From an uncultured Mitsuokella sp. (GTDB lineage: Bacteria; Bacillota; Negativicutes; Selenomonadales; Selenomonadaceae), in NCBI GenBank assembly GCA_900770895.1, contig CAAGMF010000047.1:1-20163 (forward strand): 20,163 nt of DNA, read 5' to 3'. Positions 1 through 7,072 of the stretch are shown here, piece by piece. The translations under genes were made by a program, and so were the position numbers. The notes under the pieces were generated by a model that saw only the letters and a list, made by a program, of their open reading frames with translations, did not search any database and had not been told where the DNA came from. The stretch's first letter is position 1, and the number at the start of each line of letters is the position of its first letter.

Positions 1-20
1 GACGTGTGCTCTTCCGATCT
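1..20. other. Untrimmed Illumina adapter at contig end
   Basis: The first 20 bases, GACGTGTGCTCTTCCGATCT, are identical to the last 20 bases of the Illumina TruSeq read-2/index adapter as I know it. The heptose nucleotidyltransferase reading frame begins exactly at the next base. This is sequencing artefact, not genomic DNA, and it marks the true end of the assembled contig. Confidence 0.95.
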
Positions 21-723
21 TAACAAAATATTTTTTTGCTGCTACATAATCTTCAGGAACTCCAATATCAACAAAATATCCTGTCGACTTATATGCCTGA
101 ATATGAATATGTTCGACCTTTTTTTCCAAAAAATCCTTCTCTAAAGAAAAAGCACGCTGAGGCACATCATTCAACAAATTACGTCGCAAACAGTAGACAC
201 CGCCATTAATAAAACCAGATGCACAGTATTTCTTCTCACCAAACCGGAAAATTCGTCCATCTCCATCGACTTCTAATGTACCATAACGATCAAAATCACG
301 CATTTTATAAGCTGCAATCGTAAAATCCGCCTTACTACGTAAGTGCTCTTCCTTCATCGCATTAAAGTCAATATCGAAATAAGTATCTCCATTCAATACA
401 AATACTATATCACTCTGACAAATCTGCAACGCTTTTTTTAAAGCCCCGCCGGTTCCAAGTGGAGTCTTCTCTCGTGCATAGGAAATCAACATACCTTTAT
501 AGCCATTGCCAAAATACTCTTGAATCGCGGAAGCCAAATAACCTACTGACAAAATCACATGCGAAATACCTTGGGCTTCTAACTTATCCAATACAAATGC
601 TAAAAAAGGAGTTTTTTTCATATCCATTGGCGCCATCGGCTTTGGCACCCCCGAAACTACTCGACGCAAACGTGTCCCAAAACCACCAGCTAACACAATA
701 GCTTCTTCTTGAGATTTCTTCAC
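21..723 (-). CDS. hddC: D-glycero-alpha-D-manno-heptose 1-phosphate guanylyltransferase-like nucleotidyltransferase (3' end missing)
   Basis: Sugar-phosphate nucleotidyltransferase, 234 codons visible, cut at its C-terminus by the adapter. The N-terminal signature LAGGFGTRLR (residues 11-20) and PKPM (27-30) form the nucleotide-binding start of the Rossmann-like fold. Other family landmarks are GTGGAL, FVLNGD (the metal-binding Asp) and a VPEDY-type segment near the end. The family is about 230-240 residues long, so only a few residues are missing. The start is a GTG at 723-721, behind GGAGG with 7 nt spacing, and it overlaps the upstream kinase stop as GTGA, implying translational coupling. 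Pairing with the HddA-type kinase next door suggests activation of heptose-1-phosphate to GDP-heptose. A different hexose-1-phosphate nucleotidyltransferase is possible from motifs alone. GmhA and GmhB partners, if present, would lie beyond the contig edge. Confidence 0.82.
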
Positions 724-1724
724 CTGTTTTCCTCCATTTCATAGTCCTCAGCCGTATAGTGAACGATAGACGTTCCACTGCTTTCAAATGAAAATGGAAC
801 ATTAAGTAGACCCTTAAGAGCTGCTCGAACTGCTTTCTGTTTCTCTGGTTCAACATAAAAGAGCAGAAACCCGCCACCACCAGCCCCAAGGAGTTTACCA
901 CCTAAAGCGCCTGCCTTCCTAGCTTTTTGATATACTTCGTCGATGGCATTCGTCGAAATATCTTCTGAAAGGTCACGCTTTAATTGCCAGGATTCATGCA
1001 GTAAACGACCGAAATCATCTAGGCTACCATGCGAAATTAGGATTTTTTCCGCCTCATTGACCATGTCTTTCATTCGAAGCAGTTGTTTAATTTTCTCAGG
1101 CATGTTCTGACTTGTCTTTTTCTGTACATTTGCTGAAAACCGTGTAAACCCAGTAAAGAATAACATCAAGTGATCATTCAGTTCACGTTTGCGTTGATTA
1201 GAAATAATAATCGGTTTTACCGTATACCCATGGCAGTTCATATCGATACGATTTAACCCACCATAGGATGCTGCAATTTGATCTTGGATTCCTCCTGCTT
1301 CTTTGCATATCTCACGTTCAAGATAAATTGCTTCATCAGCCAGATGCTTTTTATCCACCTGTTTACCTTTCAAGGCATAAAAAGCATTAAGCATGCCAAC
1401 AGCAAATGAACTACTTGTTCCCAAGCCAGTACGAGCAGGCAAATCTGCATCATAAATCAATCGTATTTGTCGAATATTTAAAAGCCGCATTGCCTCACGA
1501 ATCAATGGATGCTTAATTGCGTCGATTGCATTTACTGTTTCTTTTTGTGAATAAGTCAAATGCGTACGATAATCGAAAAAAGGAGGCAAATGACGAACAT
1601 TCACATAACAGTACTTATCAAATGTTGTTGATAATACAGCCCCTCCATATTCCTTATAAAATGAAGCGAAATCTGTACCTCCGCCAAAAAAAGACATACG
1701 AAATGGTGTTCGTGTAATAATCAT
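720..1724 (-). CDS. hddA: D-glycero-alpha-D-manno-heptose 7-phosphate kinase (GHMP family)
   Basis: GHMP-superfamily small-molecule kinase of 334 residues, the usual HddA length. It begins with RTPFRMSFFGGGTD (residues 5-18), has the glycine/serine-rich ATP loop TGLGTSSSFA at about 99-108, and the C-terminal GGKLLGAGGGGF at about 275-286. These are the three GHMP landmarks in the form typical of HddA rather than galactokinase or mevalonate kinase. HddA phosphorylates D-glycero-D-manno-heptose 7-phosphate to the 1,7-bisphosphate in the GDP-heptose route used for S-layer glycans, capsules or O-antigens. An AAAGGTGA ribosome site precedes the ATG by 7 nt, and hddC overlaps the stop. A fucokinase-like sugar kinase is the alternative, less likely given the hddC neighbour. 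Confidence 0.85.
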   Translation of the reverse strand: MIITRTPFRMSFFGGGTDFASFYKEYGGAVLSTTFDKYCYVNVRHLPPFFDYRTHLTYSQKETVNAIDAIKHPLIREAMRLLNIRQIRLIYDADLPARTGLGTSSSFAVGMLNAFYALKGKQVDKKHLADEAIYLEREICKEAGGIQDQIAASYGGLNRIDMNCHGYTVKPIIISNQRKRELNDHLMLFFTGFTRFSANVQKKTSQNMPEKIKQLLRMKDMVNEAEKILISHGSLDDFGRLLHESWQLKRDLSEDISTNAIDEVYQKARKAGALGGKLLGAGGGGFLLFYVEPEKQKAVRAALKGLLNVPFSFESSGTSIVHYTAEDYEMEENR

Positions 1725-1828
1725 TCGTAAATCACCTTTCCATTATTTCCCACTTAACTTCTATTTTTTCGCATGCTCTTATCAAATATCCGCATTCGCT
1801 AAAAATCTCTAACGTCAACGCTTATGCA

Positions 1829-2680
1829 CTATTCTGATTTTTGATTAGTATGAATTTTCCCCATGTTCCCACAAATTGCATCATGTATACCACGGCAAGC
1901 ATACATCAATTGTTGTTTACGTTGATATTGATATCCAAAAAGTATACGGCATAGTCGTTTCCTAATAAAAGACATATAGGGTAGTAACACAGATGGATAT
2001 TTGAAGATAATATATATTGCATTTCGAAAAATATAGTATGTACGTAAGGGACTATGGACCCCTTCATCATACTTCTTTTTCCCAAAAAGGCTAATTACCT
2101 CTTTTCTCTCCCCTAGTCGATGTTTTAAGTGAATATCGTTTAACATGATTACGCGATATCCTAGTTTCCTTGCATGATAGCAATATTCATGATCGACCTC
2201 ATCTATAAAGAGATTTTCATCAAATCCTCCAATTATATTCGCTTTGCCAATAGACAAAACACTTCCTGACGTTATAACCTTCTTTTGAAATTCCCATCCA
2301 GTTTTCTTTACTCCATCATAATTCACTCCAAAAACGGCGACTTTATTATCATTCCAGTGTTCTACCATTTTTTTATAATATTCAAACATACCATTTGGGA
2401 ATGAACTGTCTTGATCCATCGTTAATAAATAATCGTAATTCGTTGTCATATGAAGCGCCGTATTCAGTGCTTTCGCTAGACCATTATTTTCTTTAAACGC
2501 AACATATTTAATTGTTGGTATTTTTTTTAAATTATCTTTTATATATGGTGATGGTGTCTCTGTGTTATCATATACTATTAGCATGTCTAGGCTAGTACAA
2601 TACGTCATAATATTATGTATTACATTCGACGCAGGATGATATAAAACGACCACTCCAGCCCATTTTATTCTCGCATTCAT
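1829..2680 (-). CDS. GT2 glycosyltransferase, rhamnosyltransferase-like
   Basis: Family 2 glycosyltransferase of 283 residues with a GT-A fold. Visible motifs are the N-terminal AGVVVLYHP strand, NNGLAKALN (about 65-73), the metal-binding TMDQDSS (DQD at about 89-91), and the acceptor-side block GGFDENLFIDEVDHEYCYHARKLGY, here quoted in part as FIDEVDHEY. This arrangement is that of RfbF/RgpB-like rhamnosyltransferases; the actual sugar is not determinable. An ATG 21 nt further upstream is open, but I chose the ATG at 2680 because it overlaps the previous stop as ATGA and has GGAGAG 9 nt before it. A 104-nt gap separates it from hddA downstream, where I saw no convincing promoter. Confidence 0.85.
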   Translation of the reverse strand: MNARIKWAGVVVLYHPASNVIHNIMTYCTSLDMLIVYDNTETPSPYIKDNLKKIPTIKYVAFKENNGLAKALNTALHMTTNYDYLLTMDQDSSFPNGMFEYYKKMVEHWNDNKVAVFGVNYDGVKKTGWEFQKKVITSGSVLSIGKANIIGGFDENLFIDEVDHEYCYHARKLGYRVIMLNDIHLKHRLGERKEVISLFGKKKYDEGVHSPLRTYYIFRNAIYIIFKYPSVLLPYMSFIRKRLCRILFGYQYQRKQQLMYACRGIHDAICGNMGKIHTNQKSE

Positions 2681-3630
2681 GAAAAAAATCTCTCCATCCA
2701 TGCTTCTGCTGTATATCTTTTAACGATATCCATTGATATTTCCTCATACGGTTTTTCCAAAAAAGATTTTAACGTTTTCAATGGTTTCTGCCCGATAATA
2801 AAAATATTATTTTCCCGATAAAAATCATAATTTACCACATCCAGATTATTAGTAATAAGTTTTTTTCGAAAGAAAATCGACTCCATCGGACGTAAAGTAA
2901 TACCACGCTGTCCTGGCTCAACAATATCTAAAATTGCTTTTGATTTATAAATTCCCTCAGCAATGACTCTATAGGGGAAACGACTTGGCGACAAATATTT
3001 TTCATATCTTTTCGCATAATGCTTATGTGGAGTACGAACCACAATCATTTCACTGTTAAGTCTTAATTCATTAAATTTATTCTTTAAATCGATTAAATAA
3101 TCTAACCGATGTTTATCATAGCCACAAAAAAATATATCATTTGCAGTTTTGAAATTCTTTTGTTCTTTTCGTATATCCTCAATCGTCCCATCGTAATAAT
3201 CATAATAGAAATGCGAGTACTTCATTCCCCATTTTTCACAATCATCACGATCAAAAGAAACAAACTCTACCCCCAATCCTTGATAATCTTTCGGCTTGTT
3301 TCGTTTATCCACTGGCGTTTCGTAATAAATTATGATACGAGCATTAGGATTCTTATCACGAAAATATTCAATGACATCACGTCCGCGAACCCCATTGATA
3401 AAAATGCCCATGTCATACCCTTCAGCATGATTTGCCCATTCGCCATACCATTGTTTACGATTTTTTAAAAAAATAACATGCTCATAAAGCTTACGCAAAT
3501 CACGTTCCCACTTATTCTTTAATGGCCGATAAATTCGATCTATAGTTATATTAGGATATCTTGCTAGTCTTTTTGACCCATCTAATATCAATACTCGATG
3601 ACTTTTTACATATTCTTCAAATTTATACAT
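2677..3630 (-). CDS. Putative glycosyltransferase of a glycan cluster (GT-B/CgeB-like C-terminus)
   Basis: Soluble protein of 317 residues that I do not recognise with certainty. The C-terminal third has the flavour of GT-B or capsular glycosyltransferases with a CgeB-like end: an ILDIVEPGQRGITLRPMES stretch (residues about 235-253) followed by a KKLITNN segment and YDFYRENN. In such enzymes this region sits at the donor-nucleotide site. There is no signal peptide and no membrane segment. The N-terminal half has alternating strands and helices with many aromatic and basic residues. The ATG at 3630 follows AAGGAG by 7 nt; the gene overlaps the VirK-like gene by 8 nt upstream and the GT2 by 4 nt downstream. 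Position between transferases supports a role in glycan assembly; the substrate is unknown. Confidence 0.6.
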   Translation of the reverse strand: MYKFEEYVKSHRVLILDGSKRLARYPNITIDRIYRPLKNKWERDLRKLYEHVIFLKNRKQWYGEWANHAEGYDMGIFINGVRGRDVIEYFRDKNPNARIIIYYETPVDKRNKPKDYQGLGVEFVSFDRDDCEKWGMKYSHFYYDYYDGTIEDIRKEQKNFKTANDIFFCGYDKHRLDYLIDLKNKFNELRLNSEMIVVRTPHKHYAKRYEKYLSPSRFPYRVIAEGIYKSKAILDIVEPGQRGITLRPMESIFFRKKLITNNLDVVNYDFYRENNIFIIGQKPLKTLKSFLEKPYEEISMDIVKRYTAEAWMERFFS

Positions 3631-4540
3631 TATCCCGCTCCTTCATCATTTTGGTGATGTTTTTCAGGATGGCAGCATCTATTTCATCCATCAAGGCAAA
3701 TCGGCGGCGATATACTGCTCTTTTTCGGGTAGGTATTTCTTTCATTGTCTTGCGATATTCTACCATTGGTAATTCGTAAAATCGTTCATCATCGCACAAC
3801 TTTCCTCCTGATTCCTTCCAAAATTTATTAAAATCTGTCTTTAGTTTACGATCTCTACGAATATGATTATTTGCATAATATCCATAATTTGTTACTGCAT
3901 AAATATGTTTTAATTCCATTGCCCGAGCTACTTCTTGCGTCGCATGCAGAATAAGATTCTTAGTACGATACGCATGACATTGCTTCGTTATCTTCTTGAT
4001 CATATCTTTTGCATTATCCATATTTGGCCCCTGCATTGCTCCAATCCAAAGTGACCAATCATCATATTTATTCGGTGCTATCCAGAAAATCATCTGATAA
4101 AGAGGACGTTCATTCTCATGACGAAGCACAATCGACATCAAGCCTTCTTTCCGCTGCCCTGGTTCAAAATATAAAGCCAAGTGAAGCGAATATTCTTCTC
4201 CCGTATTCTCCCAAATATTCTGATCTTCATGCCGGTACAATTTCAGGAATACATCGGGACGAAAGAATTTCTGTAAATAATCAATATGATTCTCTACAAG
4301 TTCTATTCTTTCATTAAATGTCGATTTATTATAAAAAAATGCGCGTGTTGGCTGCTCATAGGCATACGGATACTCTTCAATAAACTTTTTCGTTAGCTCA
4401 TCTCGATGAAAGAACGTATCCAATTCCCTCATCCGGTTCCTATTGAAGACACATCGTCCCACAAATATAATTAATCGTCTTTGTTCTCGTAAAATTTCTG
4501 TACGGTAGATTCTCTTTCCAATCGTAATATAACTTTCCAA
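3623..4540 (-). CDS. VirK/YbjX family protein (DUF535)
   Basis: 305-residue protein matching my memory of the VirK/YbjX (DUF535) family. Landmarks are EYSLHLALYF (about 116-125), WIGAMQGPN (about 165-173, family form I-G-x-x-Q-G), a central helix with LILHATQEVARAMEL, the NYGYYAN block, and a C-terminal KRAVYRRRFALMDEI segment. Proteobacterial members (Shigella VirK, E. coli YbjX) are linked to virulence and resistance to membrane-active peptides, but the biochemical activity is not established. No signal peptide is visible. The initiation codon is TTG at 4540-4538, behind CGGAGGA with 7 nt spacing; no ATG is equally well placed. Located inside the glycan operon, so a role in envelope or glycolipid modification is a reasonable inference, not a demonstration. 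Confidence 0.8.
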   Translation of the reverse strand: MESYITIGKRIYRTEILREQRRLIIFVGRCVFNRNRMRELDTFFHRDELTKKFIEEYPYAYEQPTRAFFYNKSTFNERIELVENHIDYLQKFFRPDVFLKLYRHEDQNIWENTGEEYSLHLALYFEPGQRKEGLMSIVLRHENERPLYQMIFWIAPNKYDDWSLWIGAMQGPNMDNAKDMIKKITKQCHAYRTKNLILHATQEVARAMELKHIYAVTNYGYYANNHIRRDRKLKTDFNKFWKESGGKLCDDERFYELPMVEYRKTMKEIPTRKRAVYRRRFALMDEIDAAILKNITKMMKERDNV

Positions 4541-4556
4541 CGATTATTCCTCCGAT

Positions 4557-5639
4557 TTAACTATTTATCTCTTTCCATCGAGTAATAATATGTTCAATAT
4601 CCTGTTTGACCTGTGCATAAATGCAATCATAGGATAACTCTTTTAAACGATCTATTCGTGCAGATGCTAATCGCGCCAAGATTTCTTCATCCTGTAAAGT
4701 ATCATGAATAATCTCAGCTGTCTTTGCTGGTTTTTTTTCATGCAAAATGATTCCTGCCTCACCTACGGTTTCCGGCACTGCTGCCGCTGCATAGGCGAAC
4801 ACTGGTTTATCGAAGGCCATTGCTTCAACTAGCGGTACACAAAATCCTTCATGCTCGCTCAGACATAGCAGTGCATCTGCCACCTGATACCACGTACATA
4901 ATTCATCGTTTGACACACTGCCTGCAAAAACAACATCATTTTTCATCTCATATTTTTCTACCATTCGATGCAGTTTCTTTCCAAAAGACGGTTTCATATT
5001 CCCTACAATAATCAATCGCACATTAGCATCGATATGTTCCTTGTAATACTTTACAATTTTGATTGCTTCATCCTGTTTTTTATGCGGAACACCACGCCCC
5101 ACAATCAAAAGATTCAATTTTCCATCATGATATTTATCATAAATAGTCTGCACTAAGGGATAATGAACCAGTTCATCCGGTTCAACAATAGCCGCCAATG
5201 GTTTTACCTCGCGAAGTCCCAATTCCCGCAACTCTTCACATGAATATTCTGACGCTGCCCAAGCATAAAACGTATTCTTAATGATCGCCTTCAGCTGATG
5301 CCGTCCTAATATGCACTTCAGCCATGATCCCCAAGCATTACCCCAAAAAAATTTAGCTGGCGTTATATTGTGATAATAGAGAACAATTTTGTATGGATAA
5401 TTTGCTACCCATTTATTAAATGATGTTCCAGTCGTCATATGGTAAATGATAATATCATTCGCTGTACCATCGAACTGATCCATTGTTTGAATATGGTCAT
5501 TTTTTATCCTATTGTCCAATTTATGGGCAAAAATTTCTGTTTCATATCCTAGTTTATGAAACATTCCATCTAACTTTTGAACAAATTTACTTGCACCATC
5601 ATGCAATGTGAGTGCATGGGCAATCTGAATCAAGCGCAA
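4557..5639 (-). CDS. GT4 family glycosyltransferase
   Basis: GT-B fold glycosyltransferase of 360 residues. The C-terminal half carries the classic Glycos_transf_1 elements: LNLLIVGRGVPHKKQ (donor-domain entry, about 175-189), RLIIVGN, a VVFAGSVSNDELCTWYQVAD helix pair, and the E-x7-E motif EGFCVPLVE at 264-272 that contacts the nucleotide-sugar. The N-terminal half (acceptor domain) starts with a short strand and QIAHAL, then a glycine-poor loop. It begins at TTG (5639-5637), 7 nt after GGAGG, and follows the upstream gene by 13 nt. It probably adds a hexose or heptose to the lipid-linked or core oligosaccharide at the inner membrane face; the sugar cannot be read from sequence. Confidence 0.87.
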   Translation of the reverse strand: MRLIQIAHALTLHDGASKFVQKLDGMFHKLGYETEIFAHKLDNRIKNDHIQTMDQFDGTANDIIIYHMTTGTSFNKWVANYPYKIVLYYHNITPAKFFWGNAWGSWLKCILGRHQLKAIIKNTFYAWAASEYSCEELRELGLREVKPLAAIVEPDELVHYPLVQTIYDKYHDGKLNLLIVGRGVPHKKQDEAIKIVKYYKEHIDANVRLIIVGNMKPSFGKKLHRMVEKYEMKNDVVFAGSVSNDELCTWYQVADALLCLSEHEGFCVPLVEAMAFDKPVFAYAAAAVPETVGEAGIILHEKKPAKTAEIIHDTLQDEEILARLASARIDRLKELSYDCIYAQVKQDIEHIITRWKEINS

Positions 5640-5652
5640 AGCAGTTCCTCCA

Positions 5653-6414
5653 TTAATTCTTCTCTTTTTCTAAACGATAAAGATTCTGCAACTTCAAATA
5701 TTTTGTCATTGATGCGTTTGCTGCTAGAACCGACATCACGAGGCCCAAATATCCATCTCTGAATCCTTGTTTCATCACATAAGATTTAAAAAAAGCAAAA
5801 AAAGCATGCCCTAAAGCACTTATATTGCGGACTTTCTTGCGTTGCTCAAACATCCCCTGTGCCGATAATGATGTGTACTGGTTTGTTTTTTCAAAATATT
5901 GATACCATGTTGTATAAGTATAATGATGCAAACAGTTAGAAAGTTCATATATAGGCAAATTTGTCTTAATTCCTTCATGAACCGTACCATACCATTTAAC
6001 CATCACCCTAGGGAATAAGCGTGCAACATAGTCTGGGCGATGTCCGCCATAATGCATTATTTTCCCCATAACAATATTTTTGCGCTCTATACGATACACT
6101 GCTGATTTATTTCTCTTAACAATTTTCTTAATGGTGTCTTTAGCCGCTTCAGTAATGCGCTCATCTGCATCAAGGAACAGCACCCATTCGGCTGATGTCT
6201 GTGTCAATGCAAAATTTCTTTGACCTGCAAAACCATCTTTTCCCATGAAATTAACAATGAATCGCGCTCCCATTGCTTCGGCCTTTATCTGCGTGTTGTC
6301 GGTACTTCCAGAATCTATCACAACAATTTCATCAGCAAATGATGCGCTTTTTATACATTGCTCGATATTTTTCTCTTCATTCCTAGTCAGTATCAGTACT
6401 GCCAATTTCGCCAT
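5653..6414 (-). CDS. WaaE/KdtX-like GT2 glycosyltransferase (LPS core type)
   Basis: GT-A family 2 transferase of 253 residues, matching the WaaE/KdtX group that adds a beta-glucose or similar residue to inner-core heptose in Gram-negative lipopolysaccharide. Visible are the start AVLILTRNEEKNIEQC, VVIDSGSTDNT (about 31-41), FAGQRNFAL, the metal-binding LFLDADERI (DAD at 82-84), the acceptor segment MHYGGHRPDYVARLF, and WYGTVHEG. The C-terminal part has an amphipathic region around FFAFFKSYVMKQGF that may sit on the membrane, as in related enzymes. ATG at 6414 follows GAGGTG with 6 nt spacing. It is the first gene of the operon, after a leader of about 200 nt. Confidence 0.87.
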   Translation of the reverse strand: MAKLAVLILTRNEEKNIEQCIKSASFADEIVVIDSGSTDNTQIKAEAMGARFIVNFMGKDGFAGQRNFALTQTSAEWVLFLDADERITEAAKDTIKKIVKRNKSAVYRIERKNIVMGKIMHYGGHRPDYVARLFPRVMVKWYGTVHEGIKTNLPIYELSNCLHHYTYTTWYQYFEKTNQYTSLSAQGMFEQRKKVRNISALGHAFFAFFKSYVMKQGFRDGYLGLVMSVLAANASMTKYLKLQNLYRLEKEKN

Positions 6415-6627
6415 GAATCCACCTCATATAAAGTATATGAAAATTTCATAAATTATTATGCTATACTATCGTTAAAGTCATGTTTTTCACACATGTCTCT
6501 TAGCTGCAACTGTTCATCCTCGTATACCTCCCGGCCTGATGTCTCAATGATTCTCTAACGTTGGGACGATTAGCTACTTTCGCTACAAGCAGGATTGCTC
6601 ATATGGCAATGGTTCTTCTAACCAAAT
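6415..6627 (-). other. Long 5' leader of the glycan operon, with a possible ORF relic
   Basis: About 200 nt separate the predicted start of transcription (near 6621) from the first glycan gene. No full gene fits. On the minus strand, 6456-6554 is an open stretch of 32 codons ending in tandem TAA stops; it has no ATG with a good ribosome site near its beginning. An overlapping second frame is also open just upstream and ends in TAA. The amino acid makeup of the first stretch (many E, D, R, L) looks protein-like, so this could be the frameshifted tail of a lost gene, or a short leader peptide starting at TTG after GAGG. A perfect 15-nt palindrome, TATGAAAATTTCATA, lies at 6436-6450 close to the ribosome site. 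Confidence 0.35.
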
Positions 6628-6636
6628 ATTATACCA
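6628..6636 (-). promoter_or_regulatory. Extended -10 promoter of the glycan operon
   Basis: On the minus strand the sequence reads TGGTATAAT: a perfect TATAAT (6628-6633) with the TGN extension just before it (6634-6636). No good -35 hexamer lies 16-18 nt upstream, as is common for extended -10 promoters. Transcription would start near 6621 and run into the WaaE-like gene. This is the only strong promoter-like site seen for the whole glycan operon in the window. Confidence 0.6.
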
Positions 6637-6694
6637 TAATGCTAAGAAAATCTCTGCAGTATTTCCATAATCACCCAAAAAATCTGCTAGACAA

Positions 6695-6722
6695 CACAAA
6701 AACCGGCCCTTGCGGACCGGTT
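6695..6722 (-). terminator. Rho-independent terminator after azlD
   Basis: On the minus strand AACCGG-TCC-GCAA-GGG-CCGGTT folds into a nine-pair stem (one T-G pair) with a GNRA-type GCAA loop, running straight into a T-rich stretch (TTTTTGTGTT). It lies about 12 nt past the azlD stop and separates the GC-rich amino acid operon from the AT-rich glycan operon. Confidence 0.85.
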
Positions 6723-6733
6723 CGGGAGTTTCT

Positions 6734-7072
6734 TTATTTCATGATCACCTGTACGAAAAGCATGTACACTGCTGTGCCGACGGCCATGGACAGCATCATG
6801 TTGCGCCGCCAGAGGTGCAGGATGGCGGTCACGGCTATGGCGATGAGCTCGGGGGCGCCGTGCAGGGGGCTGGCCCAGGATACGTCCTTCAGGCAGTATA
6901 TGACGAGCAGGCCGAATATGGCCGCTGGCAATGTGTTGCCGAGGTAGCGCACGAGGTACGGCGTCGGCTTTTTCGACGAGAATACGAGGAACGGCAGGAA
7001 CCGTGTGAGCATCGTCGCCGCTGTGCAGGCGAGAACGGTGATAATCTGCTGATAGATCGGCATATCAGTCAC
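6734..7072 (-). CDS. azlD: AzlD family branched-chain amino acid transport protein
   Basis: Small integral membrane protein of 112 residues, usual length for AzlD. Hydrophobic helices are seen at about 8-24, 42-62 and 70-108, with the family-typical TRFLPFLVF motif near residues 23-31. AzlD is the small partner of AzlC in an exporter for branched-chain amino acids and analogues such as 4-azaleucine. Start is GTG at 7072, which overlaps the azlC stop as GTGA and has GGGAGG 9 nt upstream; an in-frame ATG three codons later would be 18 nt from that site and is less likely. Followed by a rho-independent terminator. Confidence 0.88.
   Translation of the reverse strand: MTDMPIYQQIITVLACTAATMLTRFLPFLVFSSKKPTPYLVRYLGNTLPAAIFGLLVIYCLKDVSWASPLHGAPELIAIAVTAILHLWRRNMMLSMAVGTAVYMLFVQVIMK

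Noticed and set aside
1725..1828. Internal promoter before hddA
   Set aside because: TTGACG and TTGATA strings occur, but no -10 hexamer stands at a suitable distance; A/T richness makes chance matches likely.
6560..6600. JUMPstart/ops element in the glycan leader
   Set aside because: A TTGTAGCG string faintly resembles the ops core, but the flanking GGCGG is missing, so RfaH-type control is not supported.
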